NCBI GenBank assembly: GCA_041486365.1
Contig: JBGPLH010000135.1
Span: 1-8,222, forward strand
DNA length: 8,222 nt
Direction: 5' to 3'
Origin: JBGPLH01 sp041486365 [NCBI: Thermodesulfobacteriota bacterium]
GTDB taxonomy: Bacteria > JAUYMQ01
Shown: piece by piece, positions 1 through 6,421 of the stretch
Numbering within the stretch: the first letter of the stretch is position 1
Layout of the letters: each line of letters starts with the position of its first letter
The notes under the pieces: generated by a model
Database searches by the model: none
Told to the model about the DNA's origin: nothing
What the model saw: the letters and a program-made list of their open reading frames with translations, nothing else
Program-made: the position numbers and the translations under genes

Positions 1-330
1 CACTACGCCGGCGCGTTCCCCCTGTGGCTCGCGCCCGTGCAGGTCCGGGTGCTCCCGGTGTCGGAGAAGTTTGACGGGTGGGCCCGGGAGGTCCACGCGA
101 AGCTCCATGGCGCGGGCGTGCGATCGGAGCTCGACGACCGGAACGAGAAGCTCGGGTTCCGGATTCGCGAAGGCGAAGTGCAGAAGATCCCCATCATGCT
201 CATCCTCGGCGAGCGGGAGGCGCAGGCGCGCACCGTCACCACCCGCGAGCGTGGCGGGGGCGCGCAGTCCACCATGGATATCGAGGGGCTGCTGGCCCTG
301 ATCCGGGAGCGGGAATCCCGGCGCGCATAA
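1..330 (+). CDS. thrS: Threonine--tRNA ligase, C-terminal fragment
   Basis: This is the 3' end of threonyl-tRNA synthetase, the cytoplasmic class II enzyme that charges tRNA-Thr with threonine. The reading frame is open from base 1 and gives 109 residues before a TAA stop; the start lies outside the window. The fragment opens with HYAGAFPLWLAPVQ, the family-typical junction at the end of the catalytic core, and continues through the alpha/beta anticodon-binding domain. Family hallmarks are the VRVLPVSEKF strand, LDDRNEKLGFRIRE (about residues 47-60) and the QKIPIMLILGERE strand (about 64-76). The C-terminus has the usual short helix and no visible truncation or frameshift. It is followed after 86 nt by infC, the same order as in E. 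coli. Recognition is from conserved motifs and synteny. Confidence 0.96.
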   Translation, partial: HYAGAFPLWLAPVQVRVLPVSEKFDGWAREVHAKLHGAGVRSELDDRNEKLGFRIREGEVQKIPIMLILGEREAQARTVTTRERGGGAQSTMDIEGLLALIRERESRRA

Positions 331-416
331 CGGTCCGCCGGTTCACAGGGCGGGCAACACGGACCCGGAGATCGCGATCCCCGGGAGATTGAGCCGCCCA
401 GGCAAAGGAGGAGGTC
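331..416 (+). promoter_or_regulatory. Possible structured leader of infC (pseudoknot-capable)
   Basis: This is the 86-nt gap between thrS and infC. GGTCCG (332-337) is complementary to CGGACC (360-365). Within that loop, GGGCGG (348-353) is complementary to CCGCCC (394-399), so the two helices would form an H-type pseudoknot ending 5 nt before the infC Shine-Dalgarno. A competing helix, CCCGG (364-368) with CCGGG (381-385), shares bases 364-365 with the first stem and contains the palindrome ATCGCGAT (371-378). A second competitor is CCGCC (335-339) with GGCGG (349-353). In other bacteria the infC-rpmI-rplT operon is controlled by ribosomal protein L20 binding mRNA structures of this general kind. 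The pairing is visible, but the regulatory role is inference, because 6-bp complementarity arises easily in GC-rich DNA. No convincing promoter is seen here. Confidence 0.3.
405..411 (+). promoter_or_regulatory. Strong ribosome binding site deciding the infC ATC start
   Basis: AAGGAGG is a full match to the anti-Shine-Dalgarno core, and a second overlapping AGGAGGT follows at 409-415. The first copy ends 5 nt before ATC at 417, which is ideal spacing. The nearest conventional start in the frame, GTG at 462, has no comparable site. This supports initiation at 417. Confidence 0.8.
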
Positions 417-932
417 ATCGCAAAAGAGGTACGCGTCAACAAGCGGATCCGCGCGAACGAGGTGCGGGTGATCAACCATGATGGCACGCAGCTCGGTGTT
501 CTCCCGATCCGGGAGGCCCTGGAGCTGGCGGAACGCGAGAACCTGGACATCGTCGAGGTCTCGCCCAACTCGACCCCGCCCGTGTGCCGGATCATGGACT
601 ACGGAAAATACAAGTACGAGCAGAAGAAGAAGGCCAGCGACGCGCGCAAGAGCCAGCACGTCATGCTGCTCAAGGAAGTGAAGTTCCGGCCCAACACGAG
701 CGAGCACGACTACGATTTCAAGCTCAACAACATCCGCCGCTTCCTGGAAGACGGGCACAAGGCCAAGGTGACGATCACCTTCCGCGGGAGGGAGATCGCC
801 TACCCGGACCACGGACGGCAGATGCTGCAGAAGATCGCGGAGGCGACGAAGGACCGCTCGACGGTCGAGTCCATGCCCCGCTTCGAGGGACGGGCCATGA
901 TCATGATCCTGGCTCCCACGTCCCAACCCTGA
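417..932 (+). CDS. infC: Translation initiation factor IF-3 (ATC start codon)
   Basis: IF-3 binds the 30S subunit, prevents premature 50S joining and checks the start codon and initiator tRNA. The 171-residue product has the N-terminal domain (VRVNKRIRANEVRVI, then the EVSPNSTPPVCRIMDYGKY block near residues 44-62), a basic linker helix (KYEQKKK) and the C-terminal domain with KFRPNTSEHDYDFKL and VTITFRGREI. The only start that keeps the conserved N-terminal RVNxxIR segment is ATC at 417, behind AAGGAGG. Upstream in frame there is a TGA at 390-392 with no ATG, GTG or TTG after it. Starting at GTG 462 would remove 15 conserved residues. Rare AUN starts on infC are known (AUU in E. coli) and let IF-3 repress its own translation, so the same control is likely here. 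The length is normal for the family. rpmI follows after 17 nt. Confidence 0.96.
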   Translation: MAKEVRVNKRIRANEVRVINHDGTQLGVLPIREALELAERENLDIVEVSPNSTPPVCRIMDYGKYKYEQKKKASDARKSQHVMLLKEVKFRPNTSEHDYDFKLNNIRRFLEDGHKAKVTITFRGREIAYPDHGRQMLQKIAEATKDRSTVESMPRFEGRAMIMILAPTSQP

Positions 933-949
933 GATGACGGAGACGATCG

Positions 950-1147
950 ATGCCCAAGCTGAAGACGAACCGGGGAGCCGCCAAGCGGTTCCGCGCGACG
1001 GCCACGGGGAAGTTCAAGCGGAAGCGCTCGAACGCCCGGCACATCCTGACCTCGAAGCCGACCAAGCGGAAGCGCCAGATGCGCCATTCGGAAATCGTGG
1101 ACAAGGCGGACCATAAGGCGGTTCGCAAGATGCTGCCCTACGCCTGA
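950..1147 (+). CDS. rpmI: 50S ribosomal protein L35 (bL35)
   Basis: This is a small, very basic protein of the large ribosomal subunit with 65 residues, the usual size for the family. It carries the L35 signature [28 protein letters not shown] split across its first 28 residues, followed by [13 protein letters not shown] and the C-terminal ending RKMLPYA. The ATG at 950 is preceded by GGAG (939-942) at 7 nt. It lies between infC and rplT in the standard infC-rpmI-rplT order and is probably co-transcribed and coordinately controlled with them. Nothing is unusual in the coding sequence. Confidence 0.97.
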   Translation: MPKLKTNRGAAKRFRATATGKFKRKRSNARHILTSKPTKRKRQMRHSEIVDKADHKAVRKMLPYA

Positions 1148-1176
1148 TTCTCCAGTGACCCCCATCCCCCGCCCGA

Positions 1177-1192
1177 CCGGGCGCGCGCCCGG
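1177..1192 (+). repeat. 16-bp perfect palindrome between rpmI and rplT
   Basis: CCGGGCGCGCGCCCGG is fully self-complementary. In RNA it would give a 6-bp all-GC stem closed by a GCGC tetraloop. It lies in the 68-nt gap after rpmI and ends about 11 nt before the rplT Shine-Dalgarno (GAGG at 1204-1207). No T-run follows, so it does not look like an intrinsic terminator. It could be an mRNA processing, stability or L20-binding structure, or just GC-rich spacer; the role is unproven. Confidence 0.5.
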
Positions 1193-1215
1193 CCGGCCCT
1201 GAAGAGGAAAATGTC

Positions 1216-1581
1216 ATGCCCAGAGTCAAGCGCGGCACGAAAGCCCGTGCCCGCCGCAAGAAGGTCCTCAAGGAAGCCAAGGGCTACCGCGGCGCGAAGT
1301 CCAAGCTCTACCGCACCGCCACGGAGTCGGTGGATCGCGCCGGGCAGTACGCGTTCCGGGATCGCCGCGTGCGCAAGCGCGATTTCCGGGCCCTCTGGAT
1401 CACCCGGATCAATGCCGCCGCGCGCCTGTGCGAGACCAACTACCGCGACCTGATCCACGGGCTGTCGCTCGCGAAGGTCGGGATCGATCGGAAGATCCTC
1501 GCCGATCTCGCGGTGAAGGACATGAGCGCGTTCCGCGAGCTGGCCCAGGTCGCCGCCCAGGCGAGGGCCATCGCCACCTGA
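1216..1581 (+). CDS. rplT: 50S ribosomal protein L20 (bL20)
   Basis: L20 is an early 23S rRNA-binding assembly protein and, in several bacteria, the translational repressor of its own operon. The product has 121 residues, close to the usual 115-120. It has the extended basic N-terminal tail ([19 protein letters not shown], then [15 protein letters not shown]) and the globular C-terminal domain with [25 protein letters not shown] and [28 protein letters not shown]. The ATG at 1216 follows GAGG at 8 nt. Another ATG at 1211 is out of frame. The gene comes 68 nt after rpmI and 30 nt before pheS, so L20 may feed back on the leader structures described upstream; that is inference from other species. 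Confidence 0.97.
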   Translation: MPRVKRGTKARARRKKVLKEAKGYRGAKSKLYRTATESVDRAGQYAFRDRRVRKRDFRALWITRINAAARLCETNYRDLIHGLSLAKVGIDRKILADLAVKDMSAFRELAQVAAQARAIAT

Positions 1582-1611
1582 GCCCGAGGCCCATCCGCCT
1601 CCGGACCGGCC

Positions 1612-2634
1612 ATGATCGACTCCCTCCACGCGATTCGAGACGAGGCCCTGGCGCGGCTTTCCTCCTTAGGTCCGGGCGTCACGGAGGCGGAGCTGCGCGA
1701 TCTGCGCGCGCGCTATCTGGGCCGCGCCGGGCTGCTCACCGCCGCCTCCCGCGACATGGGCAGGCTCCCGGCCGAAGAGCGCCCGCGGATGGGCCAGGCC
1801 GTGAACGAGGTGAAGCGGCGCCTGGAGGAGGCCTTCGACGAGGCCGAGCGCCGCCGCGCCGCGGCCGATCGCGCCTCGCGGCTCGTCCGCGATCGCGTGG
1901 ACGTGACGCTGCCCGGCCGACGGCCGTCGATCGGGCGGCTCCACCCGATCACGCAGGTTGCCGAGCGGGCCATCGAGATCTTCTCGGGGCTCGGCTTCAT
2001 GGTGGCCGAGGGCCCGGACGTCGAGACCGACTACTTCAATTTCGAGGCCCTCAATATCCCCAAGGGCCACCCCGCCCGCGAGCTTCAGGACACCTTCTAC
2101 GTCACCGAGGACGTCGTCCTCCGCACCCACACATCGCCCGTCCAGATCCGCACGATGAAACGCCTGAAGCCGCCCCTGCGCGTGATCGCGCCGGGCACCG
2201 TCTATCGGTGTGACGACGACTCGACCCACAGCCCGATGTTCTACCAGATCGAGGGCTTCATGGTGGATCGCGGCGTGACCTTCGGCGATCTCAAGGGCGT
2301 CCTCACCGCCTTCGTGCAGGAGATGTTCGACCACGGCACGCGCCTGCGCTTCCGGCCGAGCTACTTCCCCTTCGTCGAGCCCGGCGCCGAGGTCGATATC
2401 GAGTGCTTCTTCTGCAAGGGGCGCGGCTGCCGCGTCTGCAAGAGCGGCTGGCTCGAGATCCTCGGTTGCGGGATGATCCATCCCGAGGTGTTCCGGGCCG
2501 TGGGCTACGACCCGGCGGCCTGCACCGGCTTCGCTTTCGGCATGGGCATCGAGCGGGTCACGATGCTGCGCTACGGAGTGAACGACATCCGCCTGTTCTA
2601 CGAGAATGATCAGCGCTTCCTGGAGCAGTTCTGA
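1612..2634 (+). CDS. pheS: Phenylalanine--tRNA ligase alpha subunit
   Basis: This is the catalytic subunit of the heterotetrameric (alpha2beta2) class II phenylalanyl-tRNA synthetase, with 340 residues, typical of the family. Residues 1 to about 85 form the N-terminal tRNA-contacting coiled coil, rich in Arg/Glu. The core holds motif 2 ([20 protein letters not shown], with R199 and H206-E214), the family hallmark [16 protein letters not shown], and motif 3 ([11 protein letters not shown], residues 306-316, Arg315). Between the last two, a CX2CX4CX2C cluster (Cys265, 268, 273, 276) could bind a metal. Similar Cys-rich inserts occur in many bacterial PheS but are lacking in E. coli PheS. The ATG at 1612 has only a weak Shine-Dalgarno (CCGGACCGG region), so coupling to rplT is possible. 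The 30-nt gap leaves no room for a pheM leader peptide and attenuator. pheT begins 1 nt after the stop. Confidence 0.97.
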   Translation: MIDSLHAIRDEALARLSSLGPGVTEAELRDLRARYLGRAGLLTAASRDMGRLPAEERPRMGQAVNEVKRRLEEAFDEAERRRAAADRASRLVRDRVDVTLPGRRPSIGRLHPITQVAERAIEIFSGLGFMVAEGPDVETDYFNFEALNIPKGHPARELQDTFYVTEDVVLRTHTSPVQIRTMKRLKPPLRVIAPGTVYRCDDDSTHSPMFYQIEGFMVDRGVTFGDLKGVLTAFVQEMFDHGTRLRFRPSYFPFVEPGAEVDIECFFCKGRGCRVCKSGWLEILGCGMIHPEVFRAVGYDPAACTGFAFGMGIERVTMLRYGVNDIRLFYENDQRFLEQF

Positions 2635-2635
2635 T

Positions 2636-5050
2636 ATGCGCGTGAGCCTTGCCTGGCTGCGGGACTTCGTGGCGATCGATCGCAGGCCGCGCGAGCTGGC
2701 CGACGCGCTGATCGATCTGGGGCTCGAGGTCTCCGCCGTCCAGGAGGCGGGGGCGGGGCTGGAGCGCGTGGTCGTGGGCGAGCTCCTCGAACTGGCGCCC
2801 CACCCCAACGCCGACCGGCTCACTCTCTGCGAGGTGAGCACGGGCGACGCGCGGTACCGGATCGTCTGCGGCGCGAAGAACATGAAGCCCGGCGACCGCG
2901 TGGCGCTCGCGCTCCCCGGCGCGGTGCTCCCGGGCGGCATGGAGATCCGCAAGAGCAAGATCCGCGGCGAGCCCTCCGAGGGGATGATGTGCTCGGAGAA
3001 GGAGCTGGGCTTTGCGGAGGAGGCCGCGGGGATCCTGATTCTCCCGCCCGACACGCCCGTGGGCAAGCCGCTCGCCGAGGCGTTGGGGCGGGACGATACG
3101 ATCTTCGATATCGAGCTGACCCCCAATCGCGCGGACTGCCTCTCGCACCTGGGCGTGGCGCGCGAGGTGGCGGCCGCGACCGGCGCGCCGCTCCGGGCGC
3201 CCGCGGCGGAGGTTCCCGAGTCGGGCGAGCCGGCGGCGAAGAGCACCTCGGTCACGATCGAGGATCCGGCGCGGTGCCCCCGTTACACGGCCCGCCTGAT
3301 CCGCGGCGTGAAGATCGGGCCCTCGCCCGCCTGGCTCACCGCGCGCCTTGAGAAGGTCGGCGTGCGCCCCATCAACAACGTCGTGGACGTCACGAACTAC
3401 GTCCTTTTCGAGCTCGGCCAGCCGCTCCACGCCTTCGATTTCGGCACGCTCGACGGGCGGCGCATCGTCGTGCGCTGCGCGCGGGAGGAGGAGAAGCTCA
3501 CCACGCTGGACGGCGTCGAGCGCACGCTCTCGTCCGACGATCTGGCCATCTGCGACGCGTCCTCGCCCATCGCGCTCGCGGGCGTGATGGGTGGGCAGCC
3601 CACGGAGGTGACGGCGCGGACGGTGGACATCCTGCTGGAGAGTGCCTACTTCGAGCCCTCCGGGATCCGGCGCACGTCGCGCCTACACGGTCTCCGGACG
3701 GAGGCCTCGCACCGGTTCGAGCGCGGCGCGGATCCGGGCATCGTCGCCTGCGCGGCCGATCGCGCCGCGGCGCTCATTGCGCAGGTCTCCGGAGGGGCCG
3801 TCGCGCCCGGCGCGATCGACGTGTACCCGGCGCTCGTCGCGCGCCCGGCGATCCGGCTCGATCCTGCCCGCGCCAACGCGATCCTCGGGATCGATCTTCC
3901 GGCGGCGACGATGGTCGATCTCCTCGGCCGCGTCGGCATCGAGGCCGTGGCCACGGGAGGCGCGATCACGGCGACGCCGCCCTCCTGGCGTCCGGATCTG
4001 ACGATCGACGTCGATCTCATCGAGGAGATCGCGCGGCTGCACGGGTACGACCGGATTCCGGTGACGCTTCCCACGGCGCGCCTGCAGCCCCCGGAAGTCC
4101 CGCCCGATCGCCAACTGCAGGGGACGGCCCGCCAGGCGCTCACGGCGCTCGGCTACCACGAGGCGATCACCTACCGCTTCATCTCCCCCGGCTGGGGGGA
4201 CCGGCTCCGGCTCGCGGCGGAGGACCCGCGGCGACGCTTTGTGCAGCTTCGCAACCCTCCACGGGAGGAGCAGGCGGCCATGCGGACCTCCCTGGTACCC
4301 GGGCTCGTCGAGACCGGCCTCCAGAATTTCCGTAGGGGGCAGGTTGACTTGCGCCTGTTCGAGGTGGGAAAGGTGTTCTTCCGCAGTTCCGCCGAGCTTC
4401 CGGAGGAGCGGCTCGTGGTGGGGGCCCTCCTTTCCGGCGCGGGCGAGCCGGGGCTCTGGGGGAAGGGCCGGCCCGCCGAATTCCACGACGCCAAAGGGGC
4501 CGTGGAGGCGCTTCTCGAGCGAACGGGGATCGAGGGGGCGCGCTTCGTCGCGGAGGGGACATCCCCCTTCCTTCATCCCGGCGCCTCGGCACGGGCGCTA
4601 TGGGAGAAGGGAGTCCTCGGCGAGGTGGGCAAGCTCCATCCGGAGCTGACGGCGGCGCTGGAGCTGCCCGAGAACGTGTACGTGCTCGAGCTCGACGGTG
4701 CCGAGATGCTCCGCGCCGCGGGCGGACGCGCGCGGGTCTTCAGTCCGCTGCCGCGGTTCCCGGGAGCAAGCCGCGATCTCGCCGTCGTGTTGGACGCGGG
4801 GATCGAGGCCGGGCGGCTCGTCGAGGAGATCCGCGGTATCGCGGATGCGGGGCTCCAGGCCACGTTGCGCGACATTGCGATTTTCGATGTGTATCGGGGG
4901 GAGGGGATCGAAGAGGGGAAGAAGAGCGTGGGGCTCCGCCTTTTCTACCAGGCGGAGGACCGCACGCTCACGGATGCCGAGGTGAGCGCATTCCAGGAAA
5001 CGATTCTCTCCCGGCTTTCCGGGACGTTCGGCGCCGGGCTGCGTACCTGA
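2636..5050 (+). CDS. pheT: Phenylalanine--tRNA ligase beta subunit
   Basis: This is the non-catalytic beta subunit of PheRS, with 804 residues, which recognises tRNA-Phe and edits mischarged tyrosine. Domains in order are an EMAP-II-like OB tRNA-binding domain (about 40-150, with PHPNADRLTLCEV and GMMCSEKELGF), the B3/B4 editing domain (about 215-390, with INNVVDVTNYVLFELGQPLH and SHRFERGADP near 358-367), B5 (about 405-475, ending in the PSWRPDLTIDVDLIEEIARL segment and HGYDRIP), the catalytic-like core (about 490-700), and the C-terminal FDX-ACB anticodon-binding domain (702-804, starting FSPLPRFPGASRDLAV). The ATG at 2636 is chosen because it begins MRVSLAWLRDFV, the normal PheT N-terminus. 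It has GGAG at 2622-2625 and follows the pheS stop by one base, implying translational coupling and equal subunit output. An upstream in-frame ATG at 2606 lies inside pheS and only adds non-conserved residues. Confidence 0.97.
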   Translation: MRVSLAWLRDFVAIDRRPRELADALIDLGLEVSAVQEAGAGLERVVVGELLELAPHPNADRLTLCEVSTGDARYRIVCGAKNMKPGDRVALALPGAVLPGGMEIRKSKIRGEPSEGMMCSEKELGFAEEAAGILILPPDTPVGKPLAEALGRDDTIFDIELTPNRADCLSHLGVAREVAAATGAPLRAPAAEVPESGEPAAKSTSVTIEDPARCPRYTARLIRGVKIGPSPAWLTARLEKVGVRPINNVVDVTNYVLFELGQPLHAFDFGTLDGRRIVVRCAREEEKLTTLDGVERTLSSDDLAICDASSPIALAGVMGGQPTEVTARTVDILLESAYFEPSGIRRTSRLHGLRTEASHRFERGADPGIVACAADRAAALIAQVSGGAVAPGAIDVYPALVARPAIRLDPARANAILGIDLPAATMVDLLGRVGIEAVATGGAITATPPSWRPDLTIDVDLIEEIARLHGYDRIPVTLPTARLQPPEVPPDRQLQGTARQALTALGYHEAITYRFISPGWGDRLRLAAEDPRRRFVQLRNPPREEQAAMRTSLVPGLVETGLQNFRRGQVDLRLFEVGKVFFRSSAELPEERLVVGALLSGAGEPGLWGKGRPAEFHDAKGAVEALLERTGIEGARFVAEGTSPFLHPGASARALWEKGVLGEVGKLHPELTAALELPENVYVLELDGAEMLRAAGGRARVFSPLPRFPGASRDLAVVLDAGIEAGRLVEEIRGIADAGLQATLRDIAIFDVYRGEGIEEGKKSVGLRLFYQAEDRTLTDAEVSAFQETILSRLSGTFGAGLRT

Positions 5051-5065
5051 GGCGTGGTTTCCATG

Positions 5066-5072
5066 AAGGAGG
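5066..5072 (+). promoter_or_regulatory. Ribosome binding site fixing the ihfA start at 5078
   Basis: AAGGAGG sits 5 nt before ATG 5078. It lies inside the reading frame if the upstream GTG (5054) or ATG (5063) were used, so those starts would translate through the Shine-Dalgarno. The product from 5078 starts MTKADIV, the expected N-terminus of an HU/IHF protein. Confidence 0.8.
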
Positions 5073-5077
5073 GCCGT

Positions 5078-5353
5078 ATGACCAAAGCGGACATCGTGGA
5101 GAACATCTACCAGAAGGTGGGGTTCTCCAAGAAGGAGTCTGCGGAGATCGTGGAGCTGGTCTTCGACATCATCAAGTCGACCCTCGAAAAGGGAGAGAAG
5201 GTGAAGATCAGCGGCTTCGGAAACTTCGTCGTGCGGGCGAAGAACAGCCGCAAGGGCCGGAACCCGCAGACGGGCGACGAGATCAAGCTGGAGGCGCGGA
5301 AGGTGCTGACCTTCAAGGCGAGCCAGGTGCTGAAGAGCTACCTGAACTCCTAG
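5078..5353 (+). CDS. ihfA: Integration host factor alpha-type DNA-binding protein
   Basis: This is a nucleoid-associated protein of the HU/IHF family that bends DNA as a dimer. The 91-residue product has the N-terminal helical dimerisation part (MTKADIVENIYQKVGFSKKE), the conserved strand VKISGFGNFVVR (42-53), the beta-arm with RNPQTG whose Pro63 corresponds to the DNA-intercalating proline, and the C-terminal helix TFKASQVLKSYLNS. It is a little shorter than E. coli IHF-alpha (99). Assignment to IHF-alpha over HU rests on the KNSRKGRNPQTG arm and on position directly after pheT, as in E. coli. The partner IHF-beta would be encoded elsewhere. The gene begins 27 nt after pheT and a merR-type gene follows after 80 nt of very GC-rich sequence with no obvious terminator. 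An HU-like homodimer cannot be excluded. Confidence 0.9.
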   Translation: MTKADIVENIYQKVGFSKKESAEIVELVFDIIKSTLEKGEKVKISGFGNFVVRAKNSRKGRNPQTGDEIKLEARKVLTFKASQVLKSYLNS

Positions 5354-5433
5354 GCCGGCCCCGCGGCCCGCGCGCCTCCACGGCCGCGCGCCAGGGCCGC
5401 CCAGGCGGGACGCACCATCCCGGGGAGGTCGCC

Positions 5434-5829
5434 GTGCTCACGTCGCGCAAGGAAACCGTCCGAACCGCCCGGCCCACGCCCGTGATCCCGGACAAGCTCT
5501 ACTTCAAGATCGGCGAGGTGAGTCAGATCACCGGCGTGAAGCCCTACGTCCTGCGGTACTGGGAATCCGAGTTCAAGCTGGTCAGTCCCGGCAAGTCCAA
5601 GGCGAACCAGAGGCTATACCGGCGCAAGGACATCGAGAACATCCTCCGGATCAAGAAGCTGCTCTACGAGGATCGATTCACGATCGCGGGAGCGAAGAAA
5701 ACCCTCAAGGTCGATCCGCTCCGGCTCACGGCCGCCCAGATGGAGCTGGGTCCTTCCGCCGAGTCCTACCGCGGGGTGCTGGCGCGGATCCGCGACGAGC
5801 TGCGCGCGATACGGGACCTCCTGAAGTGA
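5434..5829 (+). CDS. MerR-family transcriptional regulator next to ihfA
   Basis: This is a 131-residue MerR-type winged helix-turn-helix protein. The DNA-binding domain spans about residues 23-92: YFKIGEVSQITGVKPYVLRYWE (helix-turn-helix), the wing with QRLYRRKDIENILRIKKLLYE, and FTIAGAKKTL. After it there is only a short helical tail (AESYRGVLARIRDELRAIRDLL), probably a dimerisation helix. No cysteine cluster or ligand domain is present, so it is unlikely to be a metal sensor. Such small MerR proteins commonly follow ihfA in deltaproteobacteria-like genomes, where their role is poorly defined. The GTG at 5434 is preferred because GGAGG (5424-5428) lies 5 nt upstream; GTG 5482, just before YFKIGEV, is an alternative. 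A much longer reading frame continues back into pheT in another frame but is an artefact of high GC. The 5' tail of about 22 residues is polar and unconserved-looking. Confidence 0.9.
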   Translation: MLTSRKETVRTARPTPVIPDKLYFKIGEVSQITGVKPYVLRYWESEFKLVSPGKSKANQRLYRRKDIENILRIKKLLYEDRFTIAGAKKTLKVDPLRLTAAQMELGPSAESYRGVLARIRDELRAIRDLLK

Positions 5830-5901
5830 CCCGCGAGCGAACCTGATCAACCCGCCGCATCACCAGCGCACAGGCGCCTCCAGGCGCGAGAGGGGACGAC
5901 G

Positions 5902-6315
5902 TTGAGCGGATCGATCGCCGTGAAATTTGGCCGGGGAGCGCGCGTGGCGGCCACGCTGCTGGCCCTGCTCGCCGCCGCGGTGGGCTGCAGCCACGAGAAG
6001 AAGAAGACCGACGCGCAGGCCCTGGAGCCACCCAAGCTCCGCAGCGCGGCCGAGCGGCAGACCTCCACCGCGCAGGCCCGGCCGGCCGATAGCCGGCCCA
6101 CGCTCGGCATGCGGATGAGCGAGGTCGAGACCATTCAGGGGAAGCCCGATCGCGTCGACGTGATGACCTACCCGGGGACCGGCGAGACCCTGGAGGAGTG
6201 GCGCTGGCTCAGTCTCGACAACGGCTGCCGCACGGTCGTCTTCACCAACAAGCGCGCCACGCTCCTGCGGGAGTGCGTCGGCGCGAGCAACACGGCGGGG
6301 GCCGGGTCTCCTTGA
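5902..6315 (+). CDS. Small putative lipoprotein, possibly SmpA/OmlA (BamE)-like
   Basis: I do not recognise this 137-residue protein with certainty. It begins with a positively charged segment (KFGRGAR), a hydrophobic stretch (VAATLLALLAAAV, 15-27) and Cys29, in a near-lipobox context (AVGC; -3 is Ala rather than Leu). This suggests a lipid-anchored envelope protein. Residues 30 to about 66 are polar, Lys/Gln/Ala-rich linker. The C-terminal part (LGMRMSEVETIQGKPDRV, then EEWRW, RTVVFTN and LLREC, 68-125) resembles the 'G-M-s-x-x-V-x-x-x-x-G-x-P' opening of SmpA/OmlA domains such as BamE, which help outer-membrane protein assembly. The similarity is weak and the function is an inference. Cys109 and Cys125 could form a disulfide. 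The start is TTG 5902 behind AGAGGGGA; GTG 5920 gives a more typical signal peptide with a poorer ribosome site. A small hairpin (5874-5878 with 5883-5887) lies just upstream. The stop overlaps a TTGACA element. Confidence 0.75.
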   Translation: MSGSIAVKFGRGARVAATLLALLAAAVGCSHEKKKTDAQALEPPKLRSAAERQTSTAQARPADSRPTLGMRMSEVETIQGKPDRVDVMTYPGTGETLEEWRWLSLDNGCRTVVFTNKRATLLRECVGASNTAGAGSP

Positions 6316-6340
6316 CAGCCGCGGAGGCGGGTGTTACCAC
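6312..6340 (+). promoter_or_regulatory. Candidate sigma-70-type promoter for tRNA-Pro
   Basis: TTGACA at 6312-6317 is a perfect -35 hexamer and covers the stop codon of the lipoprotein gene. With the optimal 17-nt spacer, the -10 position is TACCAC (6335-6340), a poor match to TATAAT; TTACCA one base earlier is the alternative. It would give a leader of roughly 75 nt before the tRNA, to be removed by processing. The -35 is convincing in such GC-rich sequence, the -10 is not. Confidence 0.4.
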
Positions 6341-6363
6341 CTGCGCGCAAGATTCCTATCGTC

Positions 6364-6380
6364 CCGCGGAAGCGCCGCGG
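6364..6380 (+). repeat. Short GC inverted repeat upstream of the tRNA
   Basis: CCGCGG (6364-6369) and CCGCGG (6375-6380) are separated by AAGCG and can form a 6-bp hairpin. No T-run follows directly; the nearest T-rich patch, GGTTTTTAG, comes about 28 nt later. It may be leader structure for the tRNA transcript or a weak terminator of the lipoprotein gene. Its significance is uncertain. Confidence 0.3.
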
Positions 6381-6421
6381 CGTCCGGGAACAGATCTCCG
6401 CGAAACGGTTTTTAGCTTCAA

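Noticed and set aside
3-926. 307-codon antisense open frame opposite thrS/infC
   Set aside because: It is opposite two well-conserved genes, shows no recognisable domain and has no ribosome site.
2606-2635. Upstream in-frame start for pheT inside pheS
   Set aside because: It adds ten non-conserved residues; ATG 2636 begins the standard PheT N-terminus.
1666-3255. 529-codon antisense open frame opposite pheS/pheT
   Set aside because: It is antisense to clearly coding, conserved sequence; composition is Ala/Arg/Gly-rich without motifs, a normal shadow in GC-rich DNA.
5054-5077. Upstream GTG/ATG starts for ihfA
   Set aside because: The AAGGAGG ribosome site at 5066-5072 would lie within the coding region; ATG 5078 has ideal spacing and a family-typical N-terminus.
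4600-5433. Long open frame running from inside pheT across ihfA into the merR gene
   Set aside because: It is the merR frame kept open by high GC; its product over pheT and ihfA is Gly/Arg-rich with no domain, and strong coding evidence exists for pheT and ihfA in other frames.
5354-5433. GC-rich repeats after ihfA as a terminator
   Set aside because: Several partial GC complementarities exist but there is no clean stem and no T-run.
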